Assembly: GCA_027946365.1 (NCBI GenBank)
Contig: JAPEUQ010000008.1
Span: 1,736,001-1,800,000 of the forward strand
Source: Kalmusia sp. IMI 367209
Taxonomy: Eukaryota; Ascomycota; Dothideomycetes; Pleosporales; Didymosphaeriaceae
Reading direction: 5' to 3'
Length of the DNA stretch: 64,000 nt
In this document: one piece after another, positions 33,570-44,912 of the stretch
How positions within the stretch are numbered: the stretch's first letter is position 1
Layout: each line of letters begins with the position of its first letter
Notes under the pieces: generated by a model
What the model saw: the letters and a program-made list of their open reading frames with translations, nothing else
The model's database searches: none
What the model was told of the DNA's origin: nothing
Made by a program: the position numbers and the translations under genes

Positions 33570-33869
33570 TCGTATTCAAGTGGTCGGTATCATAAGTTTG
33601 TTGCGTTGTTGAGGTTATCTAGGATGCTATTGCGTCACTGCGGATCGTCCACGAGCGCGAGACTGCAGCAATTCAGTGCTACGCGTAACGTGTAAAGAAG
33701 GCGAAGAAGGCCCACCCTTGTATCTATAAAACGCTACATGGCCAAAAGCCTTGGAAGCAGCGCGCCGCACGCATCGAAGGTCTCACCTCAATGGACCGCC
33801 AAGACCAGATCGCAGATCTTATGCGGCCTAGGCGGCTTGCGGAACAACCTCACATCGCGATCTCTCGCC
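33570..33869. promoter_or_regulatory. Divergent promoter of CCZ1 and FMT1
   Basis: 300 bp between outward-facing starts. A TATAAA at 33725-33730 points towards FMT1; since an upstream in-frame ATG at 33738 is only 8 bases beyond it, transcripts set by this box would start later and favour the ATG at 33870. Confidence 0.45.
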
Positions 33870-34983
33870 ATGTTGTGGAGGCTGCCTGCTTCCGTCCGCT
33901 CCTTTCTGGACCCAGGTTCTCGTACATATTCTTCTACCGTTACAGCGACTATTCCACCTCTCAGAATACTGTTTTGTGGCTCCGACGACTTCAGCATTCC
34001 GTCGCTGCACGCGTTGTCCAGGGCCCAGCGCGAGGTGCCTGAGCTCATCGAATCGATCGATGTGGTCCATCGTCCAGCGAAACGAACTGGGCGTGGCTTG
34101 AAAACCTTACGCGAAGGTAAATGAGGGCGTTCTAGAATTTGGAGACTTGGGTTAATGTACCTTAGTTCCGATCAGCAGAGCAGCGTCACAAGAACATTGT
34201 GCAAGCCATGTGATTGACACATTCACTGGCTGGACGCCGCCTTCTCGAGTAGATCTCATCATTGCCGTCTCGTTCGGCCTCTTCGTCCCGCCTCGTATCC
34301 TGAATCTCGCCAAATATGGAGGACTCAATGTCCACCCTTCACTCCTCCCAGACCTACGAGGCCCCGCGCCCATTCAACATGCTTTGCTGAAGAGCAGAGA
34401 GTTCACAGGCATATCCATTCAAACGCTCCATCCCTCCGAATTCGATAGAGGCATAATATTGGCACAGACGCCGTCACCAGGTATTCGCATCCCATCCTGG
34501 GCATCTTTCGAAGACTTGAATACATTGCTTGCCGATGAAGGAGCCGATATGTTGGTCAACGTGTTGAAGTCACGAGCCTTCGTACCTCCACTGAAAGACG
34601 TAGGATGGTACAAGGACTCTGGGGGACCGGTGGACCATGCTGAGAAAATCCTGAAAGGGCATCGGCAGGTGGATTTCTTGACAGCGACAATGCAAGAAAT
34701 CCTCGCTATCAAACTTGCATGTGGCGATCCGTGGTACCAGCTTCCCAATGGCGATAGAGTCATTTTGAATGAGATGAGTGAGTCAAACACTGTTTCAGAG
34801 GAAAGCAGGAAGGGTCTCTGGGTCCCAGAAGGCTCAGATATACCTTTGGCGCGGACAGCGTGTGGTCGCGTACTAAAAATCGAAAAGAGCACGTATGAGG
34901 GAGGGAAGATAAGAGGGGGAAATTCACGCTTGATTCGTGTTCTAAAGCAAGTACAAGCTCGTCCCAGCACCATTCCAATATAG
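33870..34983 (+). CDS. FMT1: Mitochondrial methionyl-tRNA formyltransferase
   Basis: Predicted 354-residue enzyme that formylates Met-tRNA for mitochondrial initiation. Exons are 33870-34116 and 34166-34983, with a 49-nt GT-AG intron inside the formyl-transfer domain. The N-terminus (MLWRLPASVRSFLDPGSRTY) is a mitochondrial presequence. The Rossmann core starts IPPLRILFCGSDDFSIPSLH. The conserved catalytic region is LNVHPSLLPDLRGPAPIQHA, preceded by VDLIIAVSFGLFVP; the signature N-x-H-P-S and the Asp/Arg-Gly-Pro-Ala stretch are intact. The C-terminal domain (from about residue 255) has KGLWVPEG and the basic IRVLKQVQ. An in-frame ATG at 33738 would add 44 residues. Shares a promoter with CCZ1. 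Confidence 0.88.
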
Positions 34984-35893
34984 GGCAGAAGACGTTACTA
35001 TACGTTATGGTCTTTGAGAGTATATCCGCTCGAACAATATGACATATACCTACAGAATTCGTCCTATAACAGTCGAATTGGTCGAGTCTTACATGCTCAA
35101 CAAGGCGTTCATACTACAAACCCAGGCAAGATCATCTGCCCAAATCACATATTAGCACCAGTGAGCATCTGAATGAGATGGTGTGTCCCTCACGCACTAC
35201 TTGTCCGCACCTTCCCTGCCGAACATCTGCACGTGCTAACGCGTTCCATTACGTGCATCGCGTGTTAGGCCTGCACACACGTATTCAAGTAAGGACCTGC
35301 GAAGGATCCTCTCACATCCGCTTCCAGTCTCATTGTTATCTTCCAAATTATCTTAGGCCCCTGCTTCAAGCATGCTTAAGCAAGCGCCAGAGACGGGCTA
35401 TTCATCCTTCCCTCTTAGCATACTCTATGCTCGTCTAAGATGTAGGCGAGCTGGCCAATATACAAGATACTTTGATTAGGAAGGAGGAGATCGCCACCGA
35501 CGGCTACAATAAGGACGAAAACGCGGACGAAAACAACCGAGAATGATAGAGAGTATGTCCAGGGCGCCTCTGACGAAGAGGCAGACATGGCATTGGAGTG
35601 TTTGGCTCGAATCAACGCCCGATTGATTGCCGTTCAAGCTCTGGCCATACGTTCGTTCTCTATAAAATCGTACAACGTACTAATTCCACTTTGCGATCCC
35701 GTATCTCCTCGTCGGTAATAGATACATCTCAAAGTCAATGTTTCCCCACACCGTGAATGTGGGGCATTCTACTACTCCAACCCCCGCATCCAGCCCGAGC
35801 TATCGTACATTACGATACTAAAACCCCAAGGCAGCATGAAACGCACACCTTGAACTACCAACAACATATTTAACAAATCCCCATAAGTCAACA
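34984..35893. other. Spacer
   Basis: 3' region of FMT1 and promoter of the dehydrogenase. The last 250 bases contain an AT-rich part and CCCCAAGG/CCCCATAAG words. No gene or repeat recognised. Confidence 0.45.
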
Positions 35894-37049
35894 ATGGACC
35901 CTAACGAGTTCGGTACCTCGACTATCCCCCTTCAGCACGCCCCCTATGGCCCAATTACCACAGACGCTCTCAAGAACAAGAATGCAGGAAAAGTTGTGGT
36001 AGTAACAGGCGCTGCACAAGGAATTGGTGCTGCGATTGCGGAGTCCTTCGCACAATCCGGCGCCAGCGTTGCCATCTTGGACTTATCCGTCGAGAAACAA
36101 TTGAGCACTAAAGAGGCGTGTGAGAAACATGGTGCCAAAGTTGGCGTTTATGAGTGTGACGTGACGGATCAGGATGCCGTGGTGAGGACATTCGATGAGA
36201 TTGAGCGAAATTTGGGACCCATAGAGTAAGTTCAATTTGAGGGGAATTAGTGGATACGGGAAGCAGGCTAAGTCGCAAACAGCGTTCTTGTAAACAACGC
36301 GGGTATACTCGTCCAGCGGCCGTTAATCATGTCGAAATTTAATGAGTTCTGGCGGCAGATAGAGGTCAACTTCAAGGGGGTAGAGTTCCTTTCAATCGAC
36401 GCCTTTCGAACAGAGACACTGGCTAAGTTCAATTCAGCCTCTCTTGACTATACACGCTCTTCTCCCACGTTTTCGAGAACGCGGTCACGGCTGCATAATC
36501 AATATAGCCTCGCGCAGCGCCACCGTTGACGTACCAATGACCCTCGGCTATGTCACATCCAAGGCAGCGCTGACTCGGGCGGTGCATACGCTACAACGCG
36601 AAATGTTATTAGATGGTCTAGATCCTGCAATTCACTTATATGCGTTACATCCAGGTGGTGTGTTGACTGGAATGGGTGCTTGTAAGTCTCAACTAAAGAA
36701 AAGGTACGACTGAAACTAACAACGTGGTAGCTGGTGCACCAAAGGATGTACAGGAGAAGTATGGCAATCCAAAAGACGAAGAATATTTCAAGGGATTGTT
36801 CAAGGATCCTCCGGTGCTATGCGGGCAGACGTGTGCATGGCTAGCTACAGGAGAGGGAAAGGATTTGAGGGGATTGTATCTCGGTAAGGTGGCTTTTGCC
36901 AAATACCACACTAGAGCGATACTGATGCCTTCGCAGATTGCCGACAGGATGTTGCACGGTTGCTTGCGAAAGGGAGGGAAGCTTTGCTGAAAGACAAGCG
37001 TAATGTGTTGACGGTGAACTTTCTCGACGGCTATGAAAATGAGCCTTAA
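35894..37049 (+). CDS. Short-chain dehydrogenase/reductase
   Basis: Predicted 312-residue NAD(P)-dependent oxidoreductase of the classical SDR type, in five exons: 35894-36225, 36283-36379, 36438-36681, 36731-36883 and 36937-37049. All introns are GT-AG and 49-58 nt. The cofactor motif TGAAQGIGAAIAESFAQ starts at about residue 39, the NNAG motif (VLVNNAGIL) is present, the catalytic Ser lies in INIASRSAT, and the catalytic pair is Y-x-x-x-K in LGYVTSKAAL. The substrate cannot be told from sequence. The C-terminal part (about 60 residues after LHPGGVLTGMG) is longer than in minimal SDRs. It converges on a sugar transporter with only 79 bases between stop codons, so a role in sugar or polyol use is possible. 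Confidence 0.85.
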
Positions 37050-37128
37050 ATCCTTGTAGCTCTAGTCTTAGTAGATACATTCTTCATCCTGTCGTTCCCA
37101 ATTTCCTCCGAGCTCGCTGTATCTTTTT

Positions 37129-39149
37129 TTACACGGCTTCCTTTGTCTCTGCAAACTCGCTCTTCTCACCTAACCCCTTCGCCTCCTTGGCCTGTGCGTT
37201 CGCAATCCGCTCATCAGCTTCAATGAACTCTGCAGGCCGGTGTAATTGTACTGCCAACTTGTTCCGATGAACAAAGAGGCCCGGACCGGTCTCGAAAAAG
37301 CGATCGATATCTTCAAGTGTACTGCATTGAGTCAGTAGGCGTTCAATGAGCTCAACATCTGAGTCCGTGGTGCACTCACCGATTCGATGTCTCCGGATAG
37401 AAGAAATATGTGATAGGAATAAATGAGAAGCATATCACTGCCCATATGATCCAAAACTTCCAACCAATATTTTGTATGCCGGGTAGCGTTACTTGTACAA
37501 CTGCGTAATTCATGATCCAGTTGGTCGACTAAACCAGCGGTACAAAGTCAGCGCGAGTCAAAAAAGTAGGATTCTGATACCTTGTGTATGTCTTATCTGA
37601 GCGAAAAAGAAATCTTTCTTATTCCGTCAAAAGAACATCCACTTAGTACTCGAGCCTTGCGTACCATGGCAAGTGAGGCACCTTTGGTCCTCATCTCAAG
37701 TGCGTTGATCCTGCCTATATTAGCAACGATGATAGAGTCATGTAGAGGCCATCCAGGACATACTCGGTGGGGTACAGCCAAGGTACACCAAGAACACCCA
37801 TACCAAAGCTGGCAAAGAAAACGAAGAAAAAGGACACTGCCACGATGCCTAGTTTGTACTCGTTGCCACCATTAGCAGAGATGCCAAGAGCGATTGCGAT
37901 GACAATCCAACAAGTTGAGCAGGCGGCTGCAGATACCATCATCACCTATTCTTGTTCAGTTTCAGTGTAGTGCGGCTGTGGAGAGGACCTACCTTGCGTC
38001 GTCCGTATCTTTCAATGACGAAGTATGCCAAACAGGCAAAGACCAAATAGTCCACCGATCCGGCCGCAGCCAATATTCGACTTAGCAGCTCTGAGATGCC
38101 TAGCGCGTTGATGAAGATGTAACTCATGTAGTAGGATGTTACATTAATTCCGCTGATCTGGTTCATCGCCTGCATCCATGCACCGAGGATCATGCGTCTC
38201 AAAACACCACTTGGCCCCTTCCCAGATAGCAGTTCCCACCAAGTGTAAGTATTCATATGCTCGCGATCGAGAATGTCCTTGATAATGTTGTACTGAGTGC
38301 GTACTGAGGCAGACTCTGGTGTTGCGCCATGACCTTCCAATGCGGCTAGGACCTCTAGTGCCTCATCATGTTTGCCTTTACGGATGAGCAGACGGGGCGA
38401 GTCGGGGAGAAAAGGGCACAGTGCGTAAATGCAGAAGGTAAAGAAGAGTTGAAAAGCGAGTGGGAAACGCCAGGCGACATCGCGCGGCGCAAAGGAAAAC
38501 CCGAGGGTCAGCCAATTACTGATGGAAAATCCAGTGATACAATTTGCTGGATTGAATTAGTAGACATCTAGTCATGAAAGGGGGGTTGAGCAGACCCATC
38601 TGAATGATGACCAGTTTTCCTCTGCTGCTCATCTTGCTCGTCTCAGCCTGCCACACTCCTGCAGTTGCGGTATTCATCCCAGTGCCCAGACCAGCTACTA
38701 TCCTTCCCACCATCATCTGCGGGACGCCGTAACTTGCTGTTTGGATAATGGCGCCGATGCCAATCACAGTCGATCCGAGGATAATCTGTCGCGGACGCCC
38801 GAGGATATCACCAGTCCAGATTGTGCTCATAGCACCTATAAAGCAGCCAATATTATAGATCGACGTCATGACGCCCTTGTTCGGTATGAGATATCAGTTT
38901 CTGCCATGACGACGCTTACACTTACCTGCATATTAGCTGAAGGATGGCCAAACGTCTTCAAAAAGTTCTCGTTGATGATAACATTGCCGAAGACGCCTTG
39001 ATCGTATCCGTAAAAGCTTCGATCTGGTAAGTTTCTGCCGATATCAATTGGCCTCCCAAGTGGAGCTCCTACATCAAAACGGTGCTTGCAGCTACCGAAA
39101 TCCAGATTGTGAGTCTCTCGCCAGACCCGCCAAGGTACTTCCGCGCCAT
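37129..39149 (-). CDS. MFS sugar transporter
   Basis: Predicted 523-residue, 12-pass sugar/H+ symporter-type transporter. Eight exons: 39149-39073, 39016-38926, 38875-38596, 38546-37993, 37945-37764, 37710-37665, 37528-37380 and 37321-37129; the frame closes throughout. Sugar-porter signatures in order: FYGYDQGVFGNV in the first membrane segment, GDILGRPRQ, VAGLGTGMNTATAGVWQAE, PDSPRLLIRKGK, NQISGINVTSYYMSYIF, ERYGRRK and PETSNRTLEDIDRFF. The sixth exon is 46 nt and the sixth intron (136 nt) is the longest. The start was placed at the ATG at 39149, which gives MARKYLGGSGERLTIWISVA before the first segment; the family usually has a somewhat longer cytosolic start. Substrate unknown. Convergent with the SDR. 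Confidence 0.85.
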
Positions 39150-40339
39150 GATTGCGTATGATGCTTAGTACCAGCCGTGCTTGGGTCTGAATGTTGTGCA
39201 GGTTGTCAAAAGAACCTGTGGAAGATATGGAGAACGATTCGGAGTTACGCGCTGTTGGTGTCGTACCGTGGATGGATTTTATATCGAGAACTTCCGTTCG
39301 ACCTATTACACACTGCGTACTAGTACTACCTCGGATATCTTATTCCTCACCTTCGCCTTTTCAAGGTAAATTGAAGTTACGCACAAACCAAGAGACGAGT
39401 CAGAGGGCGCTTCCATCCTTCTTTTACCTCCCCATACCCCAGAGAACCCACATCTCATATCGTGCCACCCCAGAGGCCCACATCGGCTTCCATAATGATT
39501 CGTTTCGATGCACGGCCCGACGCTTGCTGCATGCCACTTGCGGAAACGATTTTCAAGTTGCACGGCACGCGATACGAAGCCTTGTCGCTGAGGCGACTTC
39601 TGCCGATGACGATGCTTGCTGTTGAGGCTTAGCGGGAATAACTTCCCCACGGATTGCCCAACTAGTCTTGGTGTGAGTGTACGGGGTTAGCAGGTTTGCC
39701 GACATGTGGAGGAGAGTTAAGGAAAGTCAGGCGAGTGCGGGGGCTGGAGAAGGTTTTACCGTGTGTCCGCTAGTACTTGCCTTTTTCGACAACATGCATT
39801 GAGCCTCTACGCGCGTATCCTGCAGTTGACCAAGGCGTTCTTAGAGCCGTGGACTCGACCCAAAGAGACCAGAATGCCACATATACTATATCAGCGGGTG
39901 TAGAGCTTCGTGAATGTCTTGTTTAAGGAAATCCAAGAGCATTAGGGTGCCACTAGCGAGACCCAAAGTTGCAGCCCATGCCGATATCCAAGACGTTGAC
40001 GGTCTTACCAGGATCAGCAGAAAGCGTAGTCTTTCCGTAACAAGCGGTAGCATGATATGCCTATCATCAAAGACAGTTGGCCGCCACCATTAGTCACATC
40101 GATGGTGGAATCTGTACAAGGATCTTTTTCTTCGACCCTCTCTCTCAAATCTATTGAGTATCATATATATATATAAACATGATTTGTCCAACTCAGATGC
40201 CTGGTTAGCAATTTACTCCAGGATGTTGTACTCTTCTGAAGCCTACAATAGTTTACCGCAACACATGTACTCGCAGGCGGCTTGAGAAGTCTCAATGCTA
40301 TCATTTACAATTCACTATCTCTATTACTTGGATCGTCTA
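39150..40339. other. Spacer
   Basis: Promoter of the sugar transporter on the left and the 3' region of RQC1 on the right. Contains a short (AT)n run at about 40164-40178. Overlapping open frames at 39190-39650 on both strands show no protein-like features. Confidence 0.45.
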
Positions 40340-42292
40340 TTAACCATCCGTATCTGAATCCTCCTCCCATTCCCGTACCGCCCCTTCAGATACAAACTGT
40401 ACTCCCACGTCCTGCACTACCTCCGTGTTCCTTCTGAACTCCCCTATATCCGTGCCCGCCTGCGCTTGCGCGGTTGCACGGTTGATGTCCGGGTTCTGAA
40501 GAGGGGCGCCAGTTGAAGAGTATGAGGGCATGTTGTCGTCTGGGGGTAGTGGATCAGATACTGATGTGTATCTAGACTTTAGGTGGGGATTTAGGAGGAT
40601 GAGGAGAGAGCGGTCTTCGGAGAGAATAACATGGCGGGCGAGATCAATCTCTTCTATATCGGCGAGCCAGTAAGGGGTGTGGCATGGGGTGAGAGCGCGG
40701 TTGATAGAGTTGCATACTTCGACTAGCAAAGTCGTTCCTTCTGTAGTGTTCCAGAGGTCTTTAGCATATGGCACATAGAGCTGGCAGAGAAGTTTATTAA
40801 GATTTCCCTCGGGCACTTGGCCCCAGACCGATTGAGGTATCGGGGAGATCTCCAGCTCCGTGCAGATTCGAGACGCTATCCAAGGGTATTCTTTTATCGC
40901 TGAAAGAAGCGCTTTTCGCGCTTTCACAGGCTGCTTTAGACGATCATGTGCAAGAGCTACGGAGTAAGCGAGGTTGGGTGGAATTTTCCAAGCGCGTTCG
41001 AGATGGTCGCACTCTACAAAGTCGACGAGAGCTTGAGGCTCACGTCCGCGAAGTGATAGTTGATCAATGATGAGACGCATGCAATATGGATCCTTTGTTG
41101 GAGAAAGGCCAAGGAGTAATTTGGTCCATTCGAAAGCTGTGCGCCACGTTGCTCGAATACCTAGTGTCGCAATGTAGCGCCAAACCGCAAGCCAGAACTC
41201 ACGGTTCTCCGGACGCCGGAAGTCTAGACGTGCTTTCCCTTGTGATAGGCTGTATGCAAACGTTGAGTGAATAGCTCGGCCGAAGGCGAATAAAGCGCGT
41301 TCCAGTAGTTCGCTCGATGTTGCGTTGTCTCGCTGCTGCTTGGCAATTTCGGATACTTGTAGAAGGGTAGAGATGTGGTACGGGTTGAAGTGCAGGTGCT
41401 GAATCATACGTTGAGGGTCCATAGAAGCTACACAACTTTCGAATTGTCTCTGAACACCTTGATACGCAGTGTTGTGGACGAATCGGTACTCTACCGTTCC
41501 ATCGCTGTGCTTTTTCACTACCTCCATGCCGAGACCCCCCAGGGTCGCTTGAGGCCATTCTTCTTTTCCTTGAATGAAAATATTCCGACGGAGGGCCAAC
41601 GACGCCAAATTACGGCCTCCTGGGTTGTTGCGACCAGCTGCTGCTGCCGCGATGCCATCTTGTTGGCGTCGATTTCTCGCTCGTGGCTCATCGTCTCCGT
41701 TGCCTTGCACGGCTGCACGTCCAAAAAGTTTACGCATCTCATTAGCGGCGTGAAGATGTTGCGTATCAACAGCTAGTATAGAAAATAATCGCTGCATTTC
41801 CTCACTGGCTGCAGACGTGGGATGATCATCGATGTCTGATCTGGCATTTGAGGTGAGGTTTAATGCAAGAAGAGCTTGATCAATCTCATCGAGGCCGGGC
41901 AATTCATCCGTCGATTCGTGTATCTTTTCAGAAGATGGTGCCTCGCTCTTCCCTTTACCCTTTGTTTTCTTTTTCTTTCCCTTTTTGGAAGATCCCTTCT
42001 TGATAGCCCTCTTAGATGGTTTGGGTGTATGCGCGGCCTGGACCTCTTCGTTTGCAGGGGGATCTGAGGGCTTATCTTCGATTTCGATCCCGTCGTCACC
42101 GTCATCATCTTCTTTCCCGACGTCGCCCAGCATGGAAAATAAGCTAGGGTTCACTGTTGGCTTCGCAATAGGCGCGGGCCCCTCGTCCTCTTCCGACTCT
42201 GCATCATTGTGTGCATTTTCCTGCTCGAAGAGCTCTAGCTGCTTCCTCTCCTCGAGCTCGCGCTGAGCCCGACGCAAAGCTCGCGAAGACAT
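40340..42292 (-). CDS. RQC1: TCF25/Rqc1 family, ribosome quality control
   Basis: Intronless 650-residue protein of the TCF25 (Nulp1) family, whose yeast member Rqc1 works with Ltn1, Rqc2 and Cdc48 to clear stalled nascent chains from 60S subunits. It starts MSSRALRRAQRELEERKQLE, the family's conserved N-terminal helix. An acidic stretch (SEEDEGP, GKEDDDGDDGIEIED) and a Lys-rich run (SSKKGKKKKTKGKGK) follow. The helical-repeat TCF25 domain occupies about residues 215-560, with LHFNPYHISTLLQVSEIAKQ, IDQLSLRGREPQALVDFVE and LAYSVALAHDRLKQP. The end is acidic (EWEEDSDTDG). The start was set at the ATG at 42292. It shares a 199-bp divergent promoter with the mitochondrial phosphatase. Confidence 0.88.
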   Translation of the reverse strand: MSSRALRRAQRELEERKQLELFEQENAHNDAESEEDEGPAPIAKPTVNPSLFSMLGDVGKEDDDGDDGIEIEDKPSDPPANEEVQAAHTPKPSKRAIKKGSSKKGKKKKTKGKGKSEAPSSEKIHESTDELPGLDEIDQALLALNLTSNARSDIDDHPTSAASEEMQRLFSILAVDTQHLHAANEMRKLFGRAAVQGNGDDEPRARNRRQQDGIAAAAAGRNNPGGRNLASLALRRNIFIQGKEEWPQATLGGLGMEVVKKHSDGTVEYRFVHNTAYQGVQRQFESCVASMDPQRMIQHLHFNPYHISTLLQVSEIAKQQRDNATSSELLERALFAFGRAIHSTFAYSLSQGKARLDFRRPENREFWLAVWRYIATLGIRATWRTAFEWTKLLLGLSPTKDPYCMRLIIDQLSLRGREPQALVDFVECDHLERAWKIPPNLAYSVALAHDRLKQPVKARKALLSAIKEYPWIASRICTELEISPIPQSVWGQVPEGNLNKLLCQLYVPYAKDLWNTTEGTTLLVEVCNSINRALTPCHTPYWLADIEEIDLARHVILSEDRSLLILLNPHLKSRYTSVSDPLPPDDNMPSYSSTGAPLQNPDINRATAQAQAGTDIGEFRRNTEVVQDVGVQFVSEGAVREWEEDSDTDG

Positions 42293-42491
42293 GTTAGTTA
42301 ATTTGTGCAAAGGCGAGTGGGATGGTGACGTGAGGATCAGCCCCGCTTTAATTCTCGTAAGGCTGAGTCGTGGTCAGTAACTGGCCTGTGCGCCGCGGAA
42401 CTGCGGCCGGTGCCTTGACGCAACTGCGGCTTTCACTCCTGGACTCGTCTCTATCTCTTCACCGTTCTATCGCCAACAAAGGCATCTGCAA
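42293..42491. promoter_or_regulatory. 199-bp divergent promoter of RQC1 and PTC5
   Basis: Outward-facing ATGs only 199 bp apart. The right half is pyrimidine-rich (CTCGTCTCTATCTCTTCACC), the usual fungal leader type. No TATA box seen. Confidence 0.5.
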
Positions 42492-44313
42492 ATGCGTCGG
42501 GCGGCTGTTCAAGTCCTTCGCTCTGCCCGTCGCCCGTGTCTACGCAAGGTCGCGCGTAGCCGCGCTATCTCCTTCGTGCCCAACAATGGCCTAGGCCAGC
42601 GATATCTCTCCCGTGCGCGTCCCTCGACTACGCTGCTCACTTCGTCGATGCAATTGCGCACCTACGGGGGCGCTCTGGCAGCTGCTGCTGTCGCTTCGAG
42701 CGCTTACTGGCTGTACCAAGGCCGCCAACCAACCGGTGTCACGACCGCCGCAGACCAAATTCGCACCGCAAGCACCGACTCCGCCGAGACAACACGAAGA
42801 GCATTGGTCGTGGACCAGGTTGGGTCGCTGTATACCGGGACCATCACTGGGAACGCTCCGCTTTCTAAGGACACGGATGACTACGGCAGGAAGGTGCTAG
42901 AGATGCTCACGCCAGAGCAGGCAACCGCGAAGCTTAGGAAGACGGAAGAGTCCTGGATCGTCGGAAGGGGCCAGGGCGTTGTCCGCTATGATGTCGTCCA
43001 GATACCAAGCAACGATCCTATTGAGGACGACCACGCTGAGAAGATCATCGAGGTCCCGCAGAATCTGGCCGCTACAGACAAGGGCGCTTCCTCGACCGAC
43101 TGGATGTTTTGGGGTGTTTTCGACGGCCACAGGTACATACTACAGCCGCTCTACGTTACTTATATGCTGACCAATTGACAGTGGTTGGGTGACATCAGCG
43201 AAGCTCCGCCAGACGCTAATTTCTTTCGTCGCGCGCGAGCTCAACACAACTTACAAGTCCGCCCTTGAGGATCCCACCGTGCACATCCCGACGCCCGAAG
43301 CAATTGATAAGGCCATCAAGACCGGTTTCCTACGGCTCGATAACGAAATCGTGCATGAATCGGTCAAGAAGCTCAAGAAGGCTCAGTCTAAGGTCGCTGC
43401 GGCCGAATTGTTGGCACCTGCTTTGTCCGGGTCTTGCGCCCTGCTTTCGTTCTACGACAGCAGGTCCAAACTCCTCAGGGTAGCCTGCACTGGCGACTCC
43501 CGAGCTGTGCTGGGACGCCGTGGCTCCAACGGCAAATGGACGGCCACGCCTCTCTCTGAAGACCAGACTGGCGGCACTGTCAGTGAAGCAGAGCGACTAA
43601 GGGCAGAACATCCTGGGGAACCAAACGTCGTTAGAAACGGCCGCATTCTAGGTGGCCTTGAGCCGTCACGCGCTTTTGGTGACGCTTCCTACAAGTGGTC
43701 ACTGCAGACAACCCAGGAGCTGAAGAAGTCATATTTCGCCCGCACTGCTTCGCCTCTTTTGAAGACGCCTCCCTATGTCACAGCTGAGCCCATCATCACC
43801 ACAACCAAGGTTGAGCCTGAAAAGGGTGACTTCGTTGTCATGGCTACTGACGGCCTGTGGGAGATGTTGACAAACGAAGAAGTAGTTGGTCTCGTCGGCC
43901 AGTGGCTAGACGCTCAAGGGGGAGCAAATGGCCAGAACACCCAAACACAGTCATGGCTAAAGAGCTGGATGGGAAGCCAAAAGACTTTGCCAGTCGAGCA
44001 AGGAGGCAGTTCAGATGGGTCGGGTCAGCGAGCCCCGATCCGACAGCAGCAATGGGGCACCAAGACTTCCCTCAATGAGCGTTTTGTTGTTGAAGATAAG
44101 AACGCGGCGACGCATCTCGTCCGAAATGCTCTTGGAGGCAAAGATCAGGACCAGCTGTCTGCTCTTCTCACTCTGCCCAGCCCCTTCTCTAGGCGATACA
44201 GGGATGATTTGACAGTTGAAGTCATCTTCTTTGGTGACAGCCCGGCAACTGGCAACGTTACCCTGAACAAAGACGCAAGCGCTCCTGAACCTGAGGTCAA
44301 GGCTAAGCTATGA
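42492..44313 (+). CDS. PTC5: Mitochondrial PP2C-type protein phosphatase (PTC5-like)
   Basis: Predicted 590-residue metal-dependent Ser/Thr phosphatase from exons 42492-43132 and 43182-44313 (49-nt intron splitting a Ser codon). The start is a strong mitochondrial presequence (MRRAAVQVLRSARRPCLRKV) followed by a membrane segment near residue 57 (GGALAAAAVASSAYWL), as in Ptc5, which sits in the intermembrane space or inner membrane. PP2C motifs: FWGVFDGHSGWVT, ALSGSCALLSFYD, VACTGDSRAVLG, FVVMATDGLWEML and YRDDLTVEVIFF, with the metal-binding Asp residues intact. In yeast Ptc5 dephosphorylates the E1-alpha subunit of pyruvate dehydrogenase. A Gln/Gly/Ser-rich insert (about residues 470-520) is typical of filamentous ascomycete members. 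Confidence 0.88.
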
Positions 44314-44912
44314 AGGCAATACAGTTGATATACCCAGATTCACTTTACAGCATCTCACAAGCATTCGCGTCAAGCGTGGCGTTTTGGTAATTTGCTAGTA
44401 ACGCCTTTTCACCTAGGCTCAGGACGTCAAGATGTGGCTATGTTGCACTCGAGCTGCCTCGGCACATTTTGCATCTTGGGGTGGCTTTCGATTTGTGACA
44501 TGCTATAAACTACTTAGTTTCAAAATCTACTACTATCATCACTATATTTTTTTCACTTGACATGATCCGCTAGAATCTATCGTGAGCCTTGTATGAAGTT
44601 GTAATAACCGATTATCCGCCGGCGCATGAGTATCCTTGATATGCACGATGGCAGGGGACATATGGCGAGGTTTATGTTGGGTCAATATTACCAAGTGTTG
44701 TTGAGCCAATCACTGCTAGGTTTCATCTATAATATCTAGGCAAATCGGCAGTTTAACAAGTACGCTTCCATCTCAGATCATATGCTCCCCGGATTCTTTA
44801 ATCCACATTTCTCCATCCACATGATCGCGTTCTACAAGAGAGCCGCTGCATCCCTTCCTCACAGCGAGCTTGCACCATCGATTTGGTCCCAGTTCCCTCC
44901 AAACCATCCACC
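44314..44912. other. Spacer
   Basis: 3' region of PTC5, AT-rich in the middle, then the promoter of the DUF6055 gene. Nothing else recognised. Confidence 0.45.

Noticed and set aside
33738..33869. An upstream in-frame start for FMT1 adding 44 residues
   Set aside because: It is only 8 bases past a TATAAA, too close to be transcribed from it, and the shorter start gives a typical mitochondrial presequence.
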